Shown piece after piece: positions 1-5,985 of a DNA stretch of 12,029 bases. Numbering within the stretch: position 1 is the first letter of the stretch; each line of letters starts with the position of its first letter. Below the pieces are notes generated by a model. It was given only the letters and a program-made list of their open reading frames with translations. It did no database searches and was not told the DNA's origin. A program made the translations under genes and the position numbers. Origin of the DNA: Actinomycetes bacterium (GTDB lineage Bacteria > Actinomycetota > Actinomycetes > Mycobacteriales > Mycobacteriaceae); the NCBI GenBank assembly GCA_023388385.1, contig JAEWGK010000115.1:1-12029 (forward strand). Direction: 5' to 3'.

Positions 1-1205
1 GGGGAATCCGGTGCACTTGCGCCACCCGCAAAGCCCACACCGGACCCGGCTCCACCCGGCGCCACCGGCGTCCCCGCGTGGCCTGCGGGAGAGGGGATGC
101 CACCCTGGCCCGCCACCGGCGCGGGCCCCGTGGCGGGGGCGGCGGCAGTCTCCAACGGGCCGCCCATGCCGCGTGGGGTGGCCTCCGCGATGGTGGAGGC
201 CGCGGCCGGCGCGGCATCGGCGGCACCCGGCGCCGAGGTCAGTGCGGCGGTCGCCGCCTTCAGGGCCGAACCGCCCGCGATCCGCGGATCGGGGGCGAGG
301 CGGGGCGGTGCGGGCGTCGCAACGCCCGACGTCGTGGGCACGGGCAGGCCGCCGTGGTGGGGCACCGTCAGGCTGGTGAGAGCCGGCGTGGCCGCGGTCA
401 GCTGGGGCAGGTACGTGCTGGTGAGGAAGGATGCGGTCTCGGCTCGGGCGGCGGCCTCACGCACCGAGCGCTTCGGGATGGCCGCCGTCGACGCGATGAT
501 CCCCGACAGCTGGTTGACCGCCATCGCCTTGATGGCCGGCAGCTGCCCCAGATGCCCGGCGAGGATGCTGGAGGACTCCGCGACCTTTCCCGCCCGTGCG
601 CCCAGGCCCGCGAGCATCGCGGAGGCCGCCGCCACCGACAGGCCGGAGTTCTCCGCGGTCAAGCGCCCGGCCAGCGTGGCGAGTGTTGCGGCAAGCTCCG
701 TCATCGACGCGGCATAGGACGTCCAGTACTGCGCGGCGGCGCCGACCGACCCATCGTTGCTGGCCTCGAACTGGGCGAGGAGCGACTCCGGATCCGCCGA
801 CAGCTCCACCGTCAGCGCCGGCGGTGTGAACAAGAGGTGCCCCGGCTGGAACGCCGGCCGCGCCCGGAACATCTCGCCGGCGATGGTCAGCGACCGCGAC
901 CCGCCGTCCAGCGCCGCGGACATCGCGGCGGCCGACAGGGACTCGTGGTGCTCCACGGCGTTGATGAACGACGCCAGGTTCTCGGAGGCCCACTTCAGTT
1001 CCTCTGTAATGGCCCTTTTCACCAGCAACGATGATCCGGACGCCATGGACATGGCGGACGAATGCTCGGTGGCGAGCTTCTGCAGACTCGGGACAGGTGA
1101 ATAGTTGGCCAGCGGCGGCACATTTGTTGTAGATGTTAAGGAAAGCGTTGATTCAGTCAATTTGATGTTGATATCGGCAAGGGACGAGATGTTGACTTGG
1201 ATCAC
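1..1205 (-). CDS. PPE/WXG100-like Ala-rich protein, 3' end cut by window edge
   Basis: Reading the minus strand from GTG at 1205-1203 gives 401 uninterrupted codons to the left edge, so the gene is partial and has no visible stop. The start is fixed by GGAGG at 1218-1214, 8 nt upstream, and the start overlaps the upstream lipoprotein stop (GTGA), implying translational coupling. Residues 1-45 are Ser/Thr-rich and include a PP pair at 30-31. Residues about 60-115 form a helical stretch with KWASEN (W72), near but not equal to a WxG motif. Residues about 135-275 are Ala-rich amphipathic helices beginning around QYWTSYAASM (W161). From about 281 the chain is Pro/Ala/Gly-rich and low-complexity. 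There is no signal peptide. Length, helical pattern and Ala/Gly-rich tail resemble PPE or WXG100-type substrates of type VII secretion; family membership is inferred. It could instead be an unrelated helical surface protein. The gene call is firm, the function is not. Confidence 0.8.
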   Translation of the reverse strand, partial: MIQVNISSLADINIKLTESTLSLTSTTNVPPLANYSPVPSLQKLATEHSSAMSMASGSSLLVKRAITEELKWASENLASFINAVEHHESLSAAAMSAALDGGSRSLTIAGEMFRARPAFQPGHLLFTPPALTVELSADPESLLAQFEASNDGSVGAAAQYWTSYAASMTELAATLATLAGRLTAENSGLSVAAASAMLAGLGARAGKVAESSSILAGHLGQLPAIKAMAVNQLSGIIASTAAIPKRSVREAAARAETASFLTSTYLPQLTAATPALTSLTVPHHGGLPVPTTSGVATPAPPRLAPDPRIAGGSALKAATAALTSAPGAADAAPAAASTIAEATPRGMGGPLETAAAPATGPAPVAGQGGIPSPAGHAGTPVAPGGAGSGVGFAGGASAPDS

Positions 1206-1831
1206 TTTCGGTTCCTCCGAATCTCCAGGAATCGTTCCGAGGCTTCCGCGCACGCGGAGCCCTCAGATGAATCGGACAGATCCGGGGAAAAGAGTTTCGG
1301 CACGCCGATGCCGCCCGTCGGGGTGTCGATCATCGCCTGGCAGTAGCCGTCGTCGTCATACGTCGGAACCACGACCGTGTACCAGGAGAACTCGTCCGTC
1401 ACGTGCTCCTCGATCGGGTACCCGAGCGCCGCGTACTCGGCGCGACCGTTCGCGTCCCCCGTCAGCAGGATCGTCGTCCCGTCCTCCTTGGACAGCATGC
1501 AGTTCGGTCGCCCGGGAGTCTGGACGGTTATGATGTCCAGCTCCCTGTGCTCGTACCCCGCCGCGCTCGCAGCCGCCCTCCATTCACCCTCGCACGGGTT
1601 GGCCGGGACGAAATCCGGCACCCCGGCGTAGTCGTAGAGCCCGTCGGGCCCCAGCTCCGCCTGGCCCGGCACGGCCGCACCCGAGGGCGGGATGACGCCG
1701 GCGGGCAGGCGGGCGTCGTCACGCGCATCCTCTCGCACATCCTCCCGCGCACCCGCATCCGCACCCGAGCACCCCGCGGTGAGCACCGCGGCGCAGCACG
1801 CCGCGGCCAGCCCCGCATGACTCCAACGCAT
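1202..1831 (-). CDS. DUF3558-like lipoprotein
   Basis: This 209-residue protein is predicted to be exported and lipid-anchored. Starting at ATG 1831-1829 gives a short signal peptide (MRWSHAGLAAACC onward) ending in LTAGC, with C21 the likely lipidated cysteine. Thr at -3 is a mild departure from the usual Leu. A G-rich run followed by AAAACA just upstream acts as a plausible ribosome site; an in-frame start 12 codons further upstream would spoil the signal peptide. Residues 25-45 are acidic/Arg-rich linker. The mature domain carries four cysteines (C80 in NPCEGEW, C111, C164, C194) that could form two disulfides. This layout recalls the DUF3558 lipoproteins of mycobacteria and corynebacteria; that assignment is by resemblance only. 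It overlaps the PPE-like gene by 4 bases, so the two form an operon, and a shared role at the envelope is likely but unproven. Confidence 0.85.
   Translation of the reverse strand: MRWSHAGLAAACCAAVLTAGCSGADAGAREDVREDARDDARLPAGVIPPSGAAVPGQAELGPDGLYDYAGVPDFVPANPCEGEWRAAASAAGYEHRELDIITVQTPGRPNCMLSKEDGTTILLTGDANGRAEYAALGYPIEEHVTDEFSWYTVVVPTYDDDGYCQAMIDTPTGGIGVPKLFSPDLSDSSEGSACAEASERFLEIRRNRK
1214..1218 (-). promoter_or_regulatory. Ribosome binding site of the PPE-like gene
   Basis: GGAGG on the minus strand lies inside the last codons of the lipoprotein gene, 8 nt before the GTG start. It decides the start codon of the downstream gene and supports co-translation of the pair. Confidence 0.75.
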
Positions 1832-2093
1832 TGTTTTCCCCCCACATCGAATCGCGGTGATCCCCATCCCCGGCGCACATGGCGCCGACTGCGGATCCCC
1901 TCCCCGGAAATCATGTCCGCGCGCGGAGCCCGCCTGCGCTGACTCCGCGTCGACACGGTTCTAACACGCGCCCGCGCACCGCGCTCGACGACGATCCCCG
2001 ACCGCCCCCGCCGCCAGCCCCGGAACCCACCACTGGGCCACCCGAGGCCGCCGAATCGCTTTTACGCAGGTAGACGCGTAGCCTGGACGGACA
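1832..2093. other. Divergent intergenic region, lipoprotein / deaD
   Basis: No gene is seen here. It must hold promoters for both divergent genes. An inverted repeat CGGCGC-acatg-GCGCCG lies at 1871-1887 and a perfect 12-base palindrome TCCGCGCGCGGA at 1916-1927, both on the lipoprotein side. No promoter is clear for the lipoprotein gene. Confidence 0.6.
1939..1967 (+). promoter_or_regulatory. Possible deaD promoter (weak)
   Basis: CTGACT at 1939-1944 and TAACAC at 1962-1967 are separated by 17 bases and could serve as -35 and -10 boxes, giving a leader of roughly 120 nt before deaD. Both boxes match the consensus poorly, so this is a guess; long leaders are common for cold-shock helicase genes. 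Confidence 0.22.
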
Positions 2094-4343
2094 ATGAGCA
2101 AGACCGATAGCGTCACCGGCGACGCGTACGAGCCGGACAACGTGCACACATCGGAATCTCAGGACAGCTCGCAGGACAGCACCCCCATCAACGTGGCGGA
2201 CGTGCTGGATGGCAGGGACGCGGGCGTTTCCGGAGACGACGACAACCCCGAGACCACTACCGCGAGCGAGACCCCCGCCGCCGATGAGCAGGCGCAGCCG
2301 CAGACCGAGGCGCCCGCCGATGAGCAGGCGCAGCCGCAGACCGAGGCGCCCGCCGACGAGAAAACCGAAGAGGATGCGGAGCCGGTCGGCTTCGCGGGCC
2401 TCGAACTGCCCGACGATGTCGTCGAGGCGGTGTCCAAGGTCGGCTTCGAGTCCCCGTCGCCCATCCAAGCCGCCACCATCCCCACCCTGATGTCGGGCCG
2501 CGACGTCGTCGGCCTGGCGCAGACCGGCACCGGCAAGACCGCCGCGTTCGCCCTGCCGATTCTCGCGCGCATCAACCCCGGCGTCCGTCACCCGCAGGCG
2601 CTCGTCCTCGCGCCGACCCGCGAGCTGGCCCTGCAGGTCGCCGACAGCTTCCAGCAGTTCGCCGACCACCTCGGCGGCATTCACGTCCTGCCGATCTACG
2701 GCGGCCAGTCCTACGGAGTCCAGCTGTCGGGCCTGCGCCGCGGCGCGCAGGTCATCGTCGGCACGCCAGGCCGCGTCATCGACCACCTGGAGAAGGGCTC
2801 GCTCGACATCTCGGAGCTGCGCTTCCTCGTCCTCGACGAGGCCGACGAGATGCTGCAGATGGGCTTCCAGGAGGACGTCGAGCGCATCCTCGCCGACACC
2901 CCCGACGACAAGCAGGTCGCGCTGTTCTCCGCCACCATGCCGACGGCCATCCGCCGCCTGAGCAAGCAGTACCTGTCGGAGCCGGAGGAGATCACCGTCA
3001 AGTCCGAGACCCGCACCGCGGACAACATCCGCCAGCGGTTCCTCATGACGGCCCACCGCAACAAGCTCGACGCCCTGACCCGCATCTTCGAGGTCGAGGA
3101 GTTCGAGGCGATGATCGTGTTCGTCCGCACCAAGCAGAACACGGAGGAGCTCGCCGAGAAGCTCCGCGCCCGCGGCTTCTCCGCCGCCGCCATCAACGGC
3201 GACAACCCGCAGGCCCAGCGCGAGCGCACCATCGACCAGCTGAAGGACGGCCGCCTCGACATCCTCGTCGCCACCGACGTCGCGGCCCGCGGCCTCGACG
3301 TCGACCGCATCAGCCACGTCGTCAACTACGACATTCCGCACGACACCGAGAGCTACGTCCACCGCATCGGCCGCACCGGTCGCGCGGGCCGCTCCGGCGA
3401 GGCGCTGCTGTTCGTCACCCCGCGCGAGGGACGCCTGCTGCGGTCCATCGAGAAGGCGACGAAGTCGACGCTGCACGAGATGCACCTGCCGACCGTCGAC
3501 GAGGTCAACGACTCGCGCCGCGAGAAGTTCTCCCAGTCCATCACGGAGGCCCTCGCCGACGAGCAGCTGCCGGTCTTCCGCGAGCTCATCGAGCGCTACG
3601 CGGAGGAGCACGACACCCCCATCGTCGACATCGCCGCCGCCCTGGCGACGATGGGCCAGGCCGGGGACTTTTACATGAAGGAGCAGCCGAAGCGGGAACG
3701 CCGCCGGGACCGCGATCGCGACCGCTTCGACAGGGACCGCGGGGACCGGCGCGGGGGCGGCCGCGGTGATCACGGCGACCGCGGCAAGAAGGTCGCGCCC
3801 GTCGACTTCGAGCGCAAGGGCACGGAAATCTACAAGATCAACGTCGGCCACCGCAATCGCGTCCGCCCGGGCGCCATCGTCGGCGCCATCGCCAACGAAG
3901 GTGGCCTGAACTCCAAGGACTTCGGGCACATCGACATCCGCGAGTCCTTCACCCTGGTGGAGCTGCCCGCGAACCTGCCCAAGGAGGTCCTGGACAACCT
4001 CGCCGACACCCGCATCGCCGGCCGGAACATCAACATCCAGGTCGATCGGGGAGCGCCTGACGACGGATCCTTCGGCGGCCACGGCGACAGCAACGGACAT
4101 GGCGGTCACGGACACGGCCGTGGCGATCATGGCGGCGGCCGGGGCGGCTTCAAGCGCGGTGGCGGCCGAGGTGGCTTCAAGCGCGGCGGCTTCCGCGACC
4201 GCAACGACCGGGGCGGCCGTGGTAGCCACCGCGGTGGCCGGAACTTCGGCGACCGGGATCGCGGCTTCGGCGGGCGCGATGGTGACCGTCGCGGCGGCGG
4301 CCGTGGCTACAACGGCGGCGCCAAGGGTCGCGGCCGGGACTGA
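2094..4343 (+). CDS. deaD: DEAD-box ATP-dependent RNA helicase DeaD/CsdA
   Basis: This 749-residue protein unwinds RNA using ATP; DeaD/CsdA proteins act in ribosome assembly, mRNA decay and cold adaptation. The helicase core (about residues 95-470) shows a Q motif (GFESPSPIQ), Walker A QTGTGKT (K148), PTRELALQV, GTPGR, DEAD box D248-E-A-D251, SAT at 279-281, LVATDVAARGLDV and HRIGRTGR at 423-430. A DbpA-type RNA-binding domain follows at about 578-655 (begins near YKINVGHRNR). The last 90 residues are an Arg/Gly/His/Asp-rich tail with duplicated GGFKRGG units. The first 95 residues are acidic and disordered, with an exact 12-residue duplication. It is longer than the E. coli protein because of these two ends. 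The start ATG has only a weak upstream GGACGG. It stands alone on the plus strand, and no clear intrinsic terminator was found after it. Confidence 0.96.
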   Translation: MSKTDSVTGDAYEPDNVHTSESQDSSQDSTPINVADVLDGRDAGVSGDDDNPETTTASETPAADEQAQPQTEAPADEQAQPQTEAPADEKTEEDAEPVGFAGLELPDDVVEAVSKVGFESPSPIQAATIPTLMSGRDVVGLAQTGTGKTAAFALPILARINPGVRHPQALVLAPTRELALQVADSFQQFADHLGGIHVLPIYGGQSYGVQLSGLRRGAQVIVGTPGRVIDHLEKGSLDISELRFLVLDEADEMLQMGFQEDVERILADTPDDKQVALFSATMPTAIRRLSKQYLSEPEEITVKSETRTADNIRQRFLMTAHRNKLDALTRIFEVEEFEAMIVFVRTKQNTEELAEKLRARGFSAAAINGDNPQAQRERTIDQLKDGRLDILVATDVAARGLDVDRISHVVNYDIPHDTESYVHRIGRTGRAGRSGEALLFVTPREGRLLRSIEKATKSTLHEMHLPTVDEVNDSRREKFSQSITEALADEQLPVFRELIERYAEEHDTPIVDIAAALATMGQAGDFYMKEQPKRERRRDRDRDRFDRDRGDRRGGGRGDHGDRGKKVAPVDFERKGTEIYKINVGHRNRVRPGAIVGAIANEGGLNSKDFGHIDIRESFTLVELPANLPKEVLDNLADTRIAGRNINIQVDRGAPDDGSFGGHGDSNGHGGHGHGRGDHGGGRGGFKRGGGRGGFKRGGFRDRNDRGGRGSHRGGRNFGDRDRGFGGRDGDRRGGGRGYNGGAKGRGRD
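2283..2354 (+). repeat. Two exact 36-bp tandem repeats in deaD
   Basis: Two identical 36-base units (2283-2318 and 2319-2354) encode DEQAQPQTEAPA twice; a third copy begins with DE and then diverges. The repeat is in frame within the acidic disordered N-terminus. Exact identity at the DNA level suggests a recent duplication and likely copy-number variation between strains. Confidence 0.95.
4134..4187 (+). repeat. Two near-identical 27-bp repeats in the deaD RGG tail
   Basis: Units at 4134-4160 and 4161-4187 differ at three bases and encode a nine-residue Gly/Arg/Phe/Lys unit (GGRGGFKRG). They make up part of the RNA-binding tail of the helicase. Confidence 0.85.
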
Positions 4344-4535
4344 CGGCTGACGGCGACACGGCCAGCGGTTGGCGGCTGGTGAATCCGGCCGCGACCGACG
4401 GCCGGCCGTCTGACGCAGCGTGACGAACGCCTCGCCCGTGCCGCGGTTGAAGGTGCTCGGGGTGTCGAGGAGCACGGAGTACTCGCCGCGGCGGCTGGGA
4501 GGGGTGGATATGCGGCAAGCCGGAGCGTAGTCTGA
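4344..4535. other. Region between deaD and the DUF3800 RNA element
   Basis: No intact gene is recognised. A perfect 14-base palindrome GACGGCCGGCCGTC lies at 4397-4410 and might take part in deaD termination, but no T-run follows it. On the minus strand around 4415-4500 the translation reads like real protein (contains EYSVLLDTPSTFNRGTG), with no identifiable start or end; this could be a gene remnant. Confidence 0.4.
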
Positions 4536-4602
4536 GGGAGAACCGGCGATAAGTCCTCCAGGGGAGGACTTCCCCACCCGATAGTGGGGATAGCCGGTTC
4601 CC
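4536..4602 (-). ncRNA. Three-way-junction RNA candidate adjoining the DUF3800 gene
   Basis: The 67 bases directly after the DUF3800 stop fold on paper into a closed three-way junction. The outer stem pairs 4593-4602 with 4537-4547, with one bulged base at 4539; its core is a perfect 8-bp pairing GAACCGGC/GCCGGTTC. Inside are two back-to-back hairpins with no linker: CCCCAC/GTGGGG (4572-4577 with 4584-4589, 6-nt loop) and AAGTCCTCC/GGAGGACTT (4551-4559 with 4563-4571, 3-nt loop). Three unpaired bases sit on each side between outer stem and hairpins. Structured RNA motifs near DUF3800 genes are a described group (from memory, the DUF3800 motifs found by comparative analysis); whether this is a member, and which one, is inference. 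Strand is assigned from the position after the gene. A bidirectional terminator is the main alternative, but the closing outer stem and absent T-tract argue against it. Confidence 0.7.
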
Positions 4603-5268
4603 TTAGTGTGCTCGGCCCCACGGGGTGAAGACCGATTCGAGCGTGGGTTCGATGCATTGGGCGAACCAGCTGCACGTTCGCCCCTCCAGTACCCGTTGAG
4701 TCGCCCACAGCCCGTAGTCGGCGACCTGTAGCCCCCAGGAACTGGCGGAACGCCATACACACAAGGTGATGTTGCGGTCTATCTGGGCGCAGACGTCCTG
4801 CAGCGCCTCATCGACTGCTCGATGGATACGCTTCGTTCCGAACTCCGCTGTGATGACGTAGAGGTCGTCGTCGGGGCTGGCGACCTGGCGGGCGATGGTC
4901 TTCATGTGCTGGAACCAGGCCAGTTTGTAGAGGTACAGTCCGCCCTGCTGCTTGACACTATCGTAGGCGTTCTTCTTGTAGAGGAAGGTCGTGTCGAAGC
5001 GGGGGCGCTGATTCTGGATCGTGCGGAACATCGCTGACCGGGTGCGGTGGCTATCGTTGCAGGCGTGGAAGCCGTTGGGGAGCTTCGTCCCGGCTTTCTC
5101 GTGTGCGGCGCGGAGGTGGAGTCCTTCGAGGAGGTGCGCACCGTGGTCGCCGGTGAAGGTGGCGGTGCCGAACCCGAAGTAGGTTGAGGCTCCGCCGCCG
5201 TGGGGGTTGGGGGAGCCGTCGTAGTCCAGGTTCCCGGTTTCGTCTGCGTAGAGGTAGATGTTCGTCAT
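4603..5268 (-). CDS. DUF3800 domain protein
   Basis: This 221-residue protein matches the DUF3800 family pattern. It has an N-terminal strand with acidic pair IYLYADETG (D9, E10), a central FHACND motif (H68, D72), a charged middle with R75 and K98-K99, and a C-terminal LQVADYGLWATQRVLEG block (D184). These spaced acidic residues fit the RNase H-like nuclease fold suggested for the family; catalytic activity is unproven. Its length is normal and both ends are intact, so it is probably functional. The gene is about 50-63% GC in the lines counted, below its neighbours, which points to acquisition. A G10 tract lies 8 bases upstream of the ATG in place of a recognisable ribosome site. The TAA stop abuts the structured RNA candidate. 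It may be part of a small RNA-protein defence, toxin or mobile unit, but no function is established. Confidence 0.9.
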   Translation of the reverse strand: MTNIYLYADETGNLDYDGSPNPHGGGASTYFGFGTATFTGDHGAHLLEGLHLRAAHEKAGTKLPNGFHACNDSHRTRSAMFRTIQNQRPRFDTTFLYKKNAYDSVKQQGGLYLYKLAWFQHMKTIARQVASPDDDLYVITAEFGTKRIHRAVDEALQDVCAQIDRNITLCVWRSASSWGLQVADYGLWATQRVLEGRTCSWFAQCIEPTLESVFTPWGRAH

Positions 5269-5276
5269 CGTTGGTC

Positions 5277-5286
5277 GGGGGGGGGG
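5277..5286. repeat. G10 homopolymer tract upstream of the DUF3800 gene
   Basis: Ten consecutive G on the plus strand (C on the coding strand) lie 8 bases before the DUF3800 start codon, between start and any promoter. Tracts this long are prone to slipped-strand length change. It is outside the reading frame, so length change would alter spacing rather than frame. Confidence 0.9.
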
Positions 5287-5297
5287 AGCGTGGCGTG

Positions 5298-5349
5298 GCC
5301 CTGTGACCTACGGAAGCAATATCACCGCAGGTCCCCACCCCGACAGGGC
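5298..5349 (-). terminator. Strong nested stem after the membrane-protein gene
   Basis: Beginning at the stop codon of the membrane-protein gene, GCCCTGT (5298-5304) pairs with ACAGGGC (5343-5349). Directly inside it 5305-5313 pairs with 5325-5333 (GACCT and CGG arms, one A/C mismatch), around an 11-nt loop. Nine bases are unpaired on one side (5334-5342). The position fits a terminator for the minus-strand gene, but there is no T-run afterwards, so it could instead stabilise the 3' end or be a structured leader before the DUF3800 gene. Confidence 0.5.
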
Positions 5350-5846
5350 TAAATGAAGAACATCAGGATGGCGACGACGACCCAGATGAGGGAGAAGATG
5401 CCGGACAGCATGGCGAGCCTGGACTTCAGCGTCGTCCACTCGGCGGCCCGCGCCTTCTCGGCGCGGGCCTGGAACTCGGGGTCGGAGACGTCCTCGTCCT
5501 CGTCGGCGACGCCGAGGCCGGCCATCATGAGGCGCTGCTGCGGGATGACGGCGAAGAAGAGGATGGCCCACGCGATGATGGACAGCAGCAGCGAGACGTG
5601 AACGAAGCCGCTCTTCAGGTACGTCTCCATGTCGGTGAACATGACGCCGACGCCGAGCAGCGGCACCAGCAGGGAGATCATGCCGTAGGTGCGGGTGATG
5701 GAGTGCATGGTGCGGGCGGCGCCGATGGTGCCGGCCTCGCCGTCGCGGGCGGCCAGGGCGAGCTTCGGGAACATGGAGATGGCCACGGTCACGGGGCCGA
5801 GCAGCAGCAGGGCCGCGAGGACGTGGGCGATGATCACGACGTTCAT
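5349..5846 (-). CDS. Four-helix membrane protein, DUF2269-like
   Basis: This 165-residue protein has four predicted membrane helices at about 4-24, 53-70, 81-101 and 144-164, with an acidic, Ala/Glu-rich loop at 112-140 (DEDEDVSDPEF). The first helix begins MNVVIIAHVLAALLLLGPVT, with H8 near its start, and H48 lies before helix two. The layout recalls small DUF2269-type integral membrane proteins of actinobacteria; this is resemblance, not a confirmed family, and the function is unknown. An AGGAG about 13 nt upstream of the ATG is a distant ribosome site. It follows the HNH nuclease gene after a 139-base gap and its stop TAG lies at the edge of a strong stem structure. Composition matches the high-GC surroundings, so it belongs to the core chromosome. 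Confidence 0.85.
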   Translation of the reverse strand: MNVVIIAHVLAALLLLGPVTVAISMFPKLALAARDGEAGTIGAARTMHSITRTYGMISLLVPLLGVGVMFTDMETYLKSGFVHVSLLLSIIAWAILFFAVIPQQRLMMAGLGVADEDEDVSDPEFQARAEKARAAEWTTLKSRLAMLSGIFSLIWVVVAILMFFI

Positions 5847-5985
5847 GGGGGAGGGCGTCTCCTGACGGTGGGGGACGGGCTGGTTTTCGGGGACCTCCGC
5901 GGCCGTCCGGCGGGAGGGCCGGCGGCGCGGTCCGACATGCGCCCGGGCTGGGGCCTATCGGAAAACGGTTGTCCTATCAGCCACT

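Noticed and set aside
78-1034. 318-codon open frame on the plus strand
   Set aside because: It is antisense to the PPE-like gene, which has a ribosome site, a coupled start and protein-like composition.
4397-4410. Palindrome GACGGCCGGCCGTC as the deaD terminator
   Set aside because: It has no loop and no T-run, and palindromes of C and G blocks are frequent in such GC-rich sequence.
1911-4760. 949-codon open frame on the minus strand
   Set aside because: It is antisense to deaD, crosses the RNA element and the end of the DUF3800 gene in another frame, and has no protein-like motifs over most of its length.
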